This document shows positions 1 to 8,151 of a stretch of 64,000 bases of DNA, piece after piece; positions within the stretch are counted from its first letter, which is position 1; each line of letters opens with the position of its first letter. The notes under the pieces are model-generated. The model was given only the letters and a program-made list of their open reading frames with translations. It ran no database searches and was not told where the DNA came from. The position numbers were made by a program, and so were the translations under genes. The stretch lies in assembly GCA_028821605.1 (NCBI GenBank), contig JAPPFM010000040.1:22501-86500 (forward strand), written 5' to 3'. The DNA is from Candidatus Poribacteria bacterium. GTDB taxonomy: Bacteria > Poribacteria > WGA-4E > WGA-3G.

Positions 1-863
1 ATAAGACACAACCGTCCATCGTGAAGAAGAGTGAGCGTCGGTGGATTCCCACCGCGGCCCGTATTCTCTACAGGTCGATTCATGTAATCCCACGTCTGTC
101 CGTTATCATCTGAGGCGTAGAGATCAATCCAGTTCTCCCATTTCTCCCAGTCGGATGGGGAATCACCACCGGCGCGGCAGCGAACCGCCACCAGAATCTT
201 TGAATCAGATAACCGAACACTTGCTGGCATAATCGCGAAGCCTTCGGGTTCCGGTCCAATCTGAGACAGCAATGAAAAGGATTCACCACCATCGGTTGTC
301 TGTGCACAGAATATCAACCCCTCCTCACCGTCCGCTTTCGATGCAGTGAGAAACAGTATACATTTGTCTGGTCCTGAAACGAGGTAATCCGTTCGTGCCG
401 CAATACCTGTATAACCGAACATCGGGATCCGAAACGGACCGTCCCAACTTTTGCACCGATCTGGGGAGGTATAGAACCATGAGTAGGCTCCCGCTCTTAA
501 CCCAGATCTGCTGCACATCATTGCGAAATCGGGATGTGAAAAATCGACGCGACCCGGTGTCTGGAATGAAGCGTCCGCTTCCAGTCTGTGTCGTTCTTCG
601 ACATGTTCATCTGCGGAGAGTGTGCCTCTTGCCGGGAGGCGACAGGGGGTTTCTGAGATGTGCCATGTTTCACCGCCATCTAAACTTCGTGCCTGCATCC
701 CGGTAAACGGCTTATCGCGGTCGCGGCGATGGAACCCCGCATCCGATTTATGATACCCCACAGTAAAACCGACAACGATCTCGTTATCCCACGCCCAAAT
801 TCCGTAATTCGCTGGCCAGCCAGCATAGCGGCCCGGCTCACGATAGATTGTAATCTGTCTCAT
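1..863 (-). CDS. BNR/Asp-box sialidase-like protein (3' end cut by window edge)
   Basis: The reverse strand reads open from an ATG at 863 to the window edge, about 287 codons, with no stop. The translation holds at least three Asp-box motifs (S-x-D-x-G-x-T-W type): SLDGGETW, TTDGGESF and SDDNGQTW, the hallmark of BNR/sialidase beta-propellers. A GGGGGA stretch about ten bases upstream can serve as ribosome binding site. No signal peptide is evident, since the protein starts MRQITIYREPG, so it may be cytoplasmic. Family knowledge: such propellers are exo-sialidases or other glycan-acting or glycan-binding proteins. The catalytic Arg triad and Tyr/Glu pair cannot be assigned from this partial sequence, so the substrate is open. 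It diverges from the TPR gene that starts at 1094. Confidence 0.75.
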   Translation of the reverse strand, partial: MRQITIYREPGRYAGWPANYGIWAWDNEIVVGFTVGYHKSDAGFHRRDRDKPFTGMQARSLDGGETWHISETPCRLPARGTLSADEHVEERHRLEADASFQTPGRVDFSHPDFAMMCSRSGLRAGAYSWFYTSPDRCKSWDGPFRIPMFGYTGIAARTDYLVSGPDKCILFLTASKADGEEGLIFCAQTTDGGESFSLLSQIGPEPEGFAIMPASVRLSDSKILVAVRCRAGGDSPSDWEKWENWIDLYASDDNGQTWDYMNRPVENTGRGGNPPTLTLLHDGRLCL

Positions 864-965
864 TCTCGTGTTAATTCCCCCATCTTCATGATATAGATTT
901 GTAAGCAATACCTTAAAAGATTCACACAAGTATAACACCGATACACCTTTTTCACTACGAAAAAC

Positions 966-994
966 TTGACGTTTTTCGGTATTACGGTTAAAAT
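966..994 (+). promoter_or_regulatory. Sigma70-type promoter for the TPR gene cluster
   Basis: TTGACG (966-971), a 17-base spacer and TAAAAT (989-994), about 100 bases before the ATG at 1094. A good match to the housekeeping consensus. It would drive the TPR/SUMF1/ASPIC genes. Confidence 0.6.
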
Positions 995-1093
995 TTAATA
1001 TAGGAAAAAGTAAGCATAAGCAACGCGTCGTGCTGGATATACATAATGGATCTTTTTTGATAAACCTTCCTGACTGAACCGTAAGGGGAAAAA

Positions 1094-2260
1094 ATGCGAA
1101 ACTGGTTGAAAGTTATCATCATCCTCTGGCTCTGTTCGCCCCTGTTGGGGATCACCGCTGAAAAATCCGGTGACCACAGTACTTATGTCCAACATATAGA
1201 GCAAGCCTTTATTCTCATGTTCCAAGGCGATAATCAAGGAGCCATCTCTGAATTTGAAGCCGCGCTCGCGATCGAACCTGATCACTTTGAAATTCTGCAC
1301 TACCTCGGTATGGCACATGCCCAAGAGGAATTCTGGAAAAAAGCCGCCGAAAGCTGCCAACGCTCCTTAGCACTGATGCCTGACAACATTGAGGCACTCT
1401 ATTCACTCGGTGTCGTTTATTTCAAACTCGATCAGTGGGCAGACGCAGTAGCAACACTCGAAAGGGTTATAGAACTTTCACCGCAACACGCACGCGGGTA
1501 TGAAATGCTCGGCAAATCACTCGTAAAACTGCGTCGGTATACAGAAGCTATTCCAATTTTGCTGCAAGCACTCGCGCTGACTCCGCAGTTTCCAGGTCTC
1601 TATTATGAACTCGGCATGGCACACCTCAATTTAAAGGCATACCCAGAGGCGATAGAAAACTTCAAACAGGCGATAGCGTATGGTCCAACAGGTTACGCTG
1701 AGCCACACCATGGACTCGGTACCGCGTATTTTCGGTTAGGCGACCGAGAGAAAAGCAGAGCCGAAATGAAAATCTATCAACAGCTTCAAAAGGAATTTGC
1801 TGAATATGAACGCCTCACACGTCTTACACAAGCGGAACCGAATAATCTTCAGGCGTGGACAGAGTTAGCCACACTCCTCATGAACCAAAAGAACTATGCC
1901 AAGGCAGTCCAAGTCTTTCATAAATGTATCGAACTCGCGCCCAACAACGCCAACTTTCACCACGGGCTGAGCCAAGCCTTCATGAATCTCAACTATCCGA
2001 AGCATGCAGCAGAAGCCGTCAGAAAAGCCATCAACTTGATGCCCAATCAAGCAATTCTCTATAATACCCTCGGTAGTGCCTATGCGATGCAAGGCGACTC
2101 ACAGGAAGCAATTGGTGCATTCCGAAAAGCGGTTGAACTTGATGGCGAGCAGCCTTACTACCATCTCAACCTTTCAAGACTTTATCAAGGTATCGGCAAC
2201 CAAAAACTCGCACAGGAGCATTATCGCGTCTATGAACACCTTTTGTCCAAACAAAAGTAA
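1094..2260 (+). CDS. Secreted TPR-repeat protein
   Basis: 388 residues. An N-terminal hydrophobic signal segment (about residues 5-22, ending ITAEK) is followed by about nine tetratricopeptide repeats through to the C terminus, with recurring A-x-x-x-Y/F-x-x-A-I and A-L-x-P-x-x-x-x-x-x-Y-x-L-G patterns. TPR arrays bind other proteins. The ATG follows a purine-rich AAGGGGAAAA site. The last 29 bases overlap the start of the SUMF1-like gene, and the ASPIC/FG-GAP gene follows 26 bases later, so the three are probably one transcript. All three appear exported, suggesting an assembly acting outside the cytoplasmic membrane. No enzyme motif is visible. Confidence 0.85.
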   Translation: MRNWLKVIIILWLCSPLLGITAEKSGDHSTYVQHIEQAFILMFQGDNQGAISEFEAALAIEPDHFEILHYLGMAHAQEEFWKKAAESCQRSLALMPDNIEALYSLGVVYFKLDQWADAVATLERVIELSPQHARGYEMLGKSLVKLRRYTEAIPILLQALALTPQFPGLYYELGMAHLNLKAYPEAIENFKQAIAYGPTGYAEPHHGLGTAYFRLGDREKSRAEMKIYQQLQKEFAEYERLTRLTQAEPNNLQAWTELATLLMNQKNYAKAVQVFHKCIELAPNNANFHHGLSQAFMNLNYPKHAAEAVRKAINLMPNQAILYNTLGSAYAMQGDSQEAIGAFRKAVELDGEQPYYHLNLSRLYQGIGNQKLAQEHYRVYEHLLSKQK

Positions 2261-3089
2261 CCTCTTCAGCGTTATTATCCTGATTTTCAGTCTCAGCATC
2301 TGTTTTAGGGCATTCGCGCAGGACACCGAGAATCTCATATTAATCTCTGCAGGCACCTTTACGATGGGCAGCGATACCCGCGCCGCCGATGAAAAACCGA
2401 TGCATAAAGTCTACCTTGACACTTATTACATCAGCAAATATGAGGTTACGAACGCCGAGTACTATGAATTTTGGAAACATCAATTAAAAACCGCCTCTCC
2501 GCAACAAACGCCGCCGCACACACCCGAAAATTTCACACATCTCCCGCAGATCGGCGACTGGCCCGCACGCGCGAAACAGTTCCCGAATCATCCTGTCGTT
2601 GGTGTGTCATGGCACGATGCAAACGCTTATGCCATTTGGAAAGGCATGCGGCTTCCGACAGAGGCGGAGTGGGAAAAAGCCGCACGCGGCTATACCAACA
2701 GAACATGGCCCTGGGGTAGTGCCTTAGAACCGTATGCGAATACCGCTGCCAAGGATGACGGCTATGAGAACAGTCTTGCGCCTGTCGGAAGCTTCCCGAA
2801 AGGCAAAAGTTACTATGGTGCAATGGATATGGCGGGAAACGTCTGGGAGTGGACAGCCGATTGGTACAGCGATGTCTATTATTGGCACACTTCCCAAGCC
2901 GTGACGAAAAGCCCTAAGCGGAATCCGACGGGACCGGCTGTCGGCAGCTGGCGCGTTATCCGCGGTGGTTCATGGATTGATACGATCGCTCGATGTAGCA
3001 CAACGTTCCGGTTCTATCTCTATCCTAACCTAAAAACCTCCTTTGTCGGTTTCCGATTGGCAAAAACTGCCGAAAAAACCGCAAAGTAA
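2232..3089 (+). CDS. Secreted SUMF1/FGE-sulfatase-domain protein
   Basis: 285 residues from the ATG at 2232, which lies inside the end of the TPR gene. This start puts a signal peptide (hydrophobic run about residues 10-26, ending FRAFAQ) at the N terminus; a longer reading from 2076 adds an implausible leader. The body is a full FGE-sulfatase domain: AGTFTMGS near residue 45, NHPVVGVSW, GMRLPTEAEWEKAARG, GNVWEWTADW and RVIRGGSW. In true formylglycine-generating enzymes the segment after GGS carries two active cysteines. By my alignment the first is Asp here and only the second is kept (GGSWIDTIARC). It is therefore probably not a classical sulfatase activator but one of the many SUMF1-fold binding or modification proteins. 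That is inference. Confidence 0.85.
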   Translation: MNTFCPNKSNLFSVIILIFSLSICFRAFAQDTENLILISAGTFTMGSDTRAADEKPMHKVYLDTYYISKYEVTNAEYYEFWKHQLKTASPQQTPPHTPENFTHLPQIGDWPARAKQFPNHPVVGVSWHDANAYAIWKGMRLPTEAEWEKAARGYTNRTWPWGSALEPYANTAAKDDGYENSLAPVGSFPKGKSYYGAMDMAGNVWEWTADWYSDVYYWHTSQAVTKSPKRNPTGPAVGSWRVIRGGSWIDTIARCSTTFRFYLYPNLKTSFVGFRLAKTAEKTAK

Positions 3090-3115
3090 ACCATGAAACC
3101 TTGTCCAGTGATACA

Positions 3116-4771
3116 ATGCGAATAAATCAGAAACTAAAGTCGTTTTTACCGATCCTCTCACTCTTTCTACTAACGGCAGGTAGTGCCGCCTCGCAATCCC
3201 CTATCTTTGTGGATGTCACCGAAGAAGCAGGTATCCACTTCAAACACAGCAACGGTGCGACTGAACACAAGCATATCATCGAGACAATGGGTTCTGGTGC
3301 AGTCTTCTTCGATTACGACACCGATGGCGATCCGGATCTCTATTTGGTTAACAGTGGTAACGTTCCTCAAGGGCACCAACAAACACTCGGTAACGTCCTC
3401 TATCGAAACGAAGGCGATGGACGTTTCACGGATGTTACCGAAATCTCAGGAACAGGAGATACAAGTTATGGGATGGCGGCATCTGCGGGGGATATTGACA
3501 ACGACGGTGATCTCGACCTTTATGTTGCCAACTTTGGACCGGATAAACTCTACCAAAATAATGGAGACGGTACTTTTACCGACATCACCGAAGCTGCGGG
3601 TATTGATAACACACTCTGGGGTATTGGCGCAGCTTATCTGGATTTCGATGTTGATGGGGATTTGGACATCTTCATCGTCAATTATCTGGCGTATGCGTTG
3701 TCAATGCCGGTATCAGTCTACAAAGGCATTGTCGGCTACGGGCATCCGCGCAGCTACGAGGGAACCCCGGATGTGCTTTACCGAAATAACGGCGATGGCA
3801 CCTTCACGAATATCGCAGAGACAGCGGGCGTAACAAATTCTGTCGAGGGACGAGGTATGGGAGTCGTCGCCTGGGACTACGATCAAGATGGATTGCCTGA
3901 TATTTACGTCGCCAACGATACCAACAGAAACTTCCTGTATCATAACAACGGTGATGGCACCTTCACCGATGAAAGTACTTTCATCGGCGTAGGGTATGAT
4001 GAGAGAGGGGTCGCCGAAGGTTCTATGGGGGTAGACTGCGCAGACTATAACGGCGATGGATGGCTCGATCTGATCGTTGCGAATTCGGAGAAGGCGACCC
4101 TGTATAAAAATGAGGAAGGACTTTTCTTCGTCGATGCTACCGCGGACAGCCGGTTGGAACAACCAACACTGCCCTTCATCGGTTTCAGTCCGCTTTTTCT
4201 GGACTACGATAACGACGGACACCTTGACATGTTCTGTGCAAATGGAAACCCACAAGATGCCGATGTTGTTGAGATTTTAATGAACCACGAAACCTACGCC
4301 CAACGCGACCAGATGTTCCAAAATAACGGCGACGGCACCTACAGCGATATATCCGAAACAGCAGGGGATTACTTCTCAGAGGAACTCGTTGGGAGAGCCG
4401 CCGCGACTGCCGACTACGACAACGACGGCGATATGGATATCGTCATCATGAATTCCAATCAACGCGCTGTCCTGCTTCGGAATGAGGGTGGAAACAACAA
4501 AAACTGGTTGAGCATTAAACTGGTCGGCACGCGAAGCAATCGCGACGGCATCGGAGCGAAGGTCACACTTACAACAGAGGACACAACACAGATAAGGGAA
4601 GTAAAGAGCGGTTCGAGTTACGCCTCGGGAAGTGATACGCGACTGTTATTCGGTTTAGGCGAGAATCAGCGCGTTAAGAAGGTGAGCATTATCTGGCAAA
4701 GCGGCACTCTACAGGAATTGACAGACATATCCGCCAACCAGATATTGAGGATTGTGGAATCGCAAGAGTAA
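3116..4771 (+). CDS. Secreted FG-GAP/VCBS propeller with C-terminal ASPIC/UnbV domain
   Basis: 551 residues from ATG 3116; a TTG at 3101 in the same frame is the only longer option. A signal peptide (about residues 10-25, LPILSLFLLTAGSAA) leads into repeated FG-GAP/VCBS blades with acidic calcium-loop motifs such as DYDTDGDPDLY, DIDNDGDLDLY and DYDNDGDMDI, each followed by a LYRNxGDGTF segment. The C-terminal ~85 residues (from NWLSIKLVGT) match the ASPIC/UnbV domain, with its GIGAKVTL and SGSSYASGSD elements. Family knowledge: such proteins (CRTAC1-like) are extracellular and Ca2+-binding, with no proven enzymatic role. It is last of the TPR/SUMF1/ASPIC set and is followed by a terminator. 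Confidence 0.88.
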   Translation: MRINQKLKSFLPILSLFLLTAGSAASQSPIFVDVTEEAGIHFKHSNGATEHKHIIETMGSGAVFFDYDTDGDPDLYLVNSGNVPQGHQQTLGNVLYRNEGDGRFTDVTEISGTGDTSYGMAASAGDIDNDGDLDLYVANFGPDKLYQNNGDGTFTDITEAAGIDNTLWGIGAAYLDFDVDGDLDIFIVNYLAYALSMPVSVYKGIVGYGHPRSYEGTPDVLYRNNGDGTFTNIAETAGVTNSVEGRGMGVVAWDYDQDGLPDIYVANDTNRNFLYHNNGDGTFTDESTFIGVGYDERGVAEGSMGVDCADYNGDGWLDLIVANSEKATLYKNEEGLFFVDATADSRLEQPTLPFIGFSPLFLDYDNDGHLDMFCANGNPQDADVVEILMNHETYAQRDQMFQNNGDGTYSDISETAGDYFSEELVGRAAATADYDNDGDMDIVIMNSNQRAVLLRNEGGNNKNWLSIKLVGTRSNRDGIGAKVTLTTEDTTQIREVKSGSSYASGSDTRLLFGLGENQRVKKVSIIWQSGTLQELTDISANQILRIVESQE

Positions 4772-4811
4772 AAGGATTTCAAAACACACTGAGAAATAAA
4801 CGAAGACAACA

Positions 4812-4845
4812 AAAAACCCGCATCCACATCCGGATACGGGTTTTT
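4812..4845. terminator. Bidirectional hairpin terminator
   Basis: AACCCGCATCC pairs with GGATACGGGTT (one mismatch) around a six-base loop. It has A-runs on the left and T-runs on the right, so it can end transcription from both sides. It lies exactly between the convergent genes ending at 4771 (+) and 4861 (-). Confidence 0.8.
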
Positions 4846-4860
4846 CGTTAAAAATAAAAA

Positions 4861-5583
4861 TTACTGACGTTTGAGATCCGCCCACCGAACCGCCAGTTTG
4901 CCTTTCGGTTCAACCGGTGTAAGGACATCCAAGAACTGGTTATCCAACGTGGGGGCAATGAGAAGGTCGGTATCTGTAGCCTCAAATCGGAGGTTGAGAT
5001 AATCAGCACCGCCCGATTCACCACATTTGTAGTGCAAGAAATTCTCGCCCTTCTTGAAGTTAATCTCTGTCGGTGTAAGGACTTCGCGAACCCCGCCTGT
5101 CCAATCGGGGTTGTCATAGACCTGTTCACCGTTGAGCCAGATCTGGGCATAATCATCGTGTGCGGGATGCATTGTTGTCGTCCGGTCATCCGGTGAAATA
5201 ACGACGATGATACCGTGCCATGTAACGTTTGTTCCATCAGGAAGCCCGTGGCTTGTGGATATGTTGAACTGATCTTCGGTGTTGATATCAACAATCGACC
5301 AAGCGAGTGCGCCGCCGTTGTCTGGAAGATTAACTACGGCATGCGCTGTCTTTCCAGCACCGTCGCGTGTAGAGACGGACGCATTTGAAATCAAACCGCT
5401 GCTGCCTTCAGCGAGGTAGTCAACACCTGCCGATGTGTTAAAACCACCTGTATCGGTGACGAGGTCGAGTCCCCACCATTTTCCAATCCAATTATCACCC
5501 GCCGGTTGCCAATTCTGCGCGAATGCCATCGGCGAAATCATGACAACGCAAGCAAGTGTGATAAAGATTGCGAATTTCTTCAT
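4861..5583 (-). CDS. Secreted protein of unknown function with LAVRWADLK tail
   Basis: 240 residues from the ATG at 5583 (MKKFAIFITLACVV), preceded by GAAGGAGA. The signal peptide ends around SPMAFAQ. The mature part is rich in Asn, Asp, Gly and aromatic residues with alternating beta-like segments. The stretch KKGENFLHYKCGESGG followed by YLNLRFE recalls carbohydrate-binding beta-sandwiches, but I cannot name a family. The C terminus ends KGKLAVRWADLKRQ, a variant of the LTTTWA-x-x-K tail on three other secreted proteins here (6058, 7116 and 47464). It faces away from the propeller gene at 6058. Confidence 0.7.
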   Translation of the reverse strand: MKKFAIFITLACVVMISPMAFAQNWQPAGDNWIGKWWGLDLVTDTGGFNTSAGVDYLAEGSSGLISNASVSTRDGAGKTAHAVVNLPDNGGALAWSIVDINTEDQFNISTSHGLPDGTNVTWHGIIVVISPDDRTTTMHPAHDDYAQIWLNGEQVYDNPDWTGGVREVLTPTEINFKKGENFLHYKCGESGGADYLNLRFEATDTDLLIAPTLDNQFLDVLTPVEPKGKLAVRWADLKRQ

Positions 5584-5843
5584 AGCTATGAAATCTCCTT
5601 CTTTAAATATACACAAGGTTCAGAGTTTTTGAGCAAGAAGCGCGCTTCCCAAAATCCCATCACCTCATCAAATTTTACTTTTGGTGATAGCAGTACTGCG
5701 TGCTAATCACGCATTTTAAGGCTGACATCCCATCGGTAAACCGATACCGATGACGGTTTTCGCCAGCGGTGCAATTCTTCTTTTGATCTTCTGCGAGGTA
5801 GTATACGTCACCCCGAAAAGTCGATAGAATGCACTTTAAATAA

Positions 5844-5873
5844 ATTATAGCACTTTTCACATATAAATTGCAA
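5844..5873 (-). promoter_or_regulatory. Promoter for the secreted protein gene ending at 4861
   Basis: On the reverse strand: TTGCAA (5873-5868), an 18-base spacer and a perfect TATAAT (5849-5844). The implied leader to the ATG at 5583 is about 255 bases, long enough to carry regulation. Confidence 0.5.
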
Positions 5874-5941
5874 GAAAAAAGTGCAAAGCAACCGATTTTT
5901 TGTAAAGTTTAGCAAAAAACACTAATTCCGTCAACTTTAAT

Positions 5942-5970
5942 TTGATCAACGTCGTTATGTATGATATAAT
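5942..5970 (+). promoter_or_regulatory. Promoter for the TolB-like propeller pair
   Basis: TTGATC (5942-5947), a 17-base spacer and a perfect TATAAT (5965-5970), about 88 bases before the ATG at 6058. Confidence 0.6.
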
Positions 5971-6057
5971 AACTCGAATTCTGGAAAACACTAATTATCC
6001 CTTTCTCCAACATATATTATGGAAACGCATTTTTTTTGATCGCTTGAGTTACGTTTT

Positions 6058-7059
6058 ATGAAAACGATACGGTTGTTAATTTTTGCTATATCTATCCTAT
6101 TTGTGCACAAAGTAAGTGTTTCTCTGCTCTTTGCAAAAGCACCGACGACCCCCAAAATTCTGTTTACTTCTACACGGGATGGGGGTCAGCGCGATGTTTA
6201 CATCATGAACCCGGATGGCACTGAACAGGTGAACTTGACACAACATCCCGCAGAGGACCTCGAAGCCGTCTGGTCTCCAACAGGCGAGAAGATTCTTTTT
6301 ACCTCCGATCGTCGCGGTGTGCGAGATCTGTACGTGATGAATCCAGATGGCTCTAATGTCCGACGCGTCTTCAAGTTTAAGACAACGGAGTGGAGAACAT
6401 ACCCAACTTGGTCACCCGACAGCAAACAGTTCGCTTATGAATCTATAGATTGGGGTCGTTTAAAGATCACTCTCCACATTGCCACCCTTGGGGAACAAGA
6501 TTCAAAAACTCTTGTGGATGGTAGTTTTCCGGCATGGTCGCCGGATGGAACGGAAATCGCCTGTTCTGTAAGGGAACGACTCACATTAATTAATGTCCGT
6601 ACAGGCGCGCAAAAACAACTCCTACCCAAGAATGTGGAGTCTTTTCAACGCTTCCCATCTTGGTCTGCTGCGGGTGACAAACTCGCCTTCGCTTGGAATA
6701 AACACCGGGTGCCGCCTCCTGATGCGGATAGGGCTGTGCACGCGGAATGGAAGGATAAAATAACAATCTATATTGTTAATCGCGATGGCACGGGACTCCA
6801 GCAGCTTATCGAGGAAGCCGGTCCCTATGCCCAATATCCAGCACTATCGCCGGATGGAAATGAAGTCCTCTATACACAAGAAATTAAAGGTAATTTCCAA
6901 ATTTTCAAACTTGATTTAAACAGCGGAATTCGGACGCAGTTGACACATATCGTCGGGTGGAATACTGGCGGCGATTGGTTTGATCCGGCATACGCATTGC
7001 CCGTAGAGCCGCAACCAGATTTGCTAACAACGACCTGGGCAAAAGTGAAAAAGCAATAG
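6058..7059 (+). CDS. Secreted TolB-like (WD40-like/PD40) beta-propeller, copy 1
   Basis: 333 residues with an N-terminal signal segment (MKTIRLLIFAISILF through LLFAKA). It has repeated propeller strands typical of TolB/PD40 proteins: PKILFTSTRDG, VYIMNPDGTEQVNLT, AVWSPTGEKILFTSD and LYVMNPDGSNVRR. The repeat unit is about 42 residues, six or so in all. TolB-like propellers act as periplasmic or surface protein-interaction platforms. No peptidase domain is attached. The C terminus ends LLTTTWAKVKKQ. The next gene is a close paralog 56 bases downstream, so this is a tandem duplication in one transcript. Confidence 0.85.
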   Translation: MKTIRLLIFAISILFVHKVSVSLLFAKAPTTPKILFTSTRDGGQRDVYIMNPDGTEQVNLTQHPAEDLEAVWSPTGEKILFTSDRRGVRDLYVMNPDGSNVRRVFKFKTTEWRTYPTWSPDSKQFAYESIDWGRLKITLHIATLGEQDSKTLVDGSFPAWSPDGTEIACSVRERLTLINVRTGAQKQLLPKNVESFQRFPSWSAAGDKLAFAWNKHRVPPPDADRAVHAEWKDKITIYIVNRDGTGLQQLIEEAGPYAQYPALSPDGNEVLYTQEIKGNFQIFKLDLNSGIRTQLTHIVGWNTGGDWFDPAYALPVEPQPDLLTTTWAKVKKQ

Positions 7060-7115
7060 ACGTAAATAATTTGTAGGGGTAAGCCTTGTGCCTACTCCTT
7101 TACGAAGGATGTCGT

Positions 7116-8114
7116 ATGAAAATAACGCGATTGTTATGTTTCGTCATACTGAATCTGTTCGTGCTGACCGTAAGCGTTTCCCCGCTTTTCGCAAAAGCAC
7201 CGACAACCCCCAAAATCCTGTTTACCGCTGTCCCAGACGATAATTATGAAGTCTACATCATGAATCCGGACGGCAGCGAACAGGTGAATCTAACGCAGCA
7301 TCCCGGAGCAGATTTGAGTGCTGTCTGGTCACCAACGGGTGAACAGATTCTTTTTATCTCCGATCGCGATGGTGTTCGAGACCTATATCTCATGGATCCC
7401 GATGGTGCCAATGTGCGCCGCGTTTTTAAGAAGGAAGCTTATAGAGGCAGACCGGCGTGGTCACCCGATGGCAAAAAGATTGCTTACATGCACCTACGTT
7501 GGGACCTTAACGAGTATCCTATCTACACCGCTACGCTCGGAGAAGAAAAAGAGAAAGAACTCATCATGAATGCTCATGATCCATCGTGGTCTCCGGATGG
7601 GACTGAAATCCTCTGCTCTTATTTTGCCCGACTTACTATTATCAACGTCCGCACAGGAAAACAAAAACAACCCTTATCAAGGAAGGTAGCGGATTGGCAA
7701 CTCCAACCGTCTTGGTCAACTACGGGTGACAAAATCGCTTTTACGGGACATAAGGATCCTCCATTACCACCGGACCGCAAGCCGGGTGATCCCTTCCCTC
7801 CCGGATGGGAGGAACCGCAGACAATTTACATCGTCAACCGCGACGGCACTGGATTCCGACAACTCGTTGATGAAGCGGGTCCGAAGGCAACACACCCCGC
7901 GATATCGCCAAATGGAGAAGAAGTCCTTTATACACAAGCAGTTAATGGCTTTCTACAAATCTTCAAAGTAGATGTAAACACCGGCGTTCGGACACAGTTG
8001 ACGATTGGGCAAAGGAATCTTGGTGGGGACTGGTTCGACCCGGAATATGCGTTACCTGTAGAGCCACAACCACATTTGCTAACAACAACGTGGGCAAAAG
8101 TAAAAATTAAATAG
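7116..8114 (+). CDS. Secreted TolB-like (WD40-like/PD40) beta-propeller, copy 2
   Basis: 332 residues from the ATG at 7116, chosen because GAAGGA lies just upstream; the longer reading from TTG 7086 spoils the signal peptide. The architecture matches the preceding gene: signal peptide ending LFAKA, then PD40 repeats such as VYIMNPDGSEQVNLT, AVWSPTGEQILFISD and LYLMDPDGANVRR. The tail is LLTTTWAKVKIK. Similarity to copy 1 is strong at both ends and in most blades; the central region (DKDPPLPPD-like insert) differs more. A specific ligand cannot be read from the sequence. Confidence 0.84.
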   Translation: MKITRLLCFVILNLFVLTVSVSPLFAKAPTTPKILFTAVPDDNYEVYIMNPDGSEQVNLTQHPGADLSAVWSPTGEQILFISDRDGVRDLYLMDPDGANVRRVFKKEAYRGRPAWSPDGKKIAYMHLRWDLNEYPIYTATLGEEKEKELIMNAHDPSWSPDGTEILCSYFARLTIINVRTGKQKQPLSRKVADWQLQPSWSTTGDKIAFTGHKDPPLPPDRKPGDPFPPGWEEPQTIYIVNRDGTGFRQLVDEAGPKATHPAISPNGEEVLYTQAVNGFLQIFKVDVNTGVRTQLTIGQRNLGGDWFDPEYALPVEPQPHLLTTTWAKVKIK

Positions 8115-8151
8115 AATACCCAATAATGCGAATCGGATTGAGGGATAAACA

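Larger units (their letters stand above)
5584..6057. other. Divergent intergenic region, AT-rich
   Basis: 474 bases between two divergent secreted-protein genes. It holds a promoter for each direction (listed separately) and a leader of about 255 bases for the minus-strand gene. The 61-codon reading frame at 5675-5860 has no recognisable features and I do not call it. I see no riboswitch I can name; a short inverted repeat (cggtaaaccg) lies near 5735. Confidence 0.6.

Noticed and set aside
395..706. 103-codon plus-strand frame near the left edge.
   Set aside because: It is the antisense shadow of the edge-truncated sialidase-like gene, whose Asp-box motifs are clear on the other strand.
3183..4255. 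Long frames within the FG-GAP gene (216 and 180 codons).
   Set aside because: Shadows created by the repetitive acidic codons of the propeller.
5675..5860. 61-codon minus-strand frame in the divergent intergenic region.
   Set aside because: No ribosome site, composition unlike neighbours, and overlaps the long leader of the secreted-protein gene.
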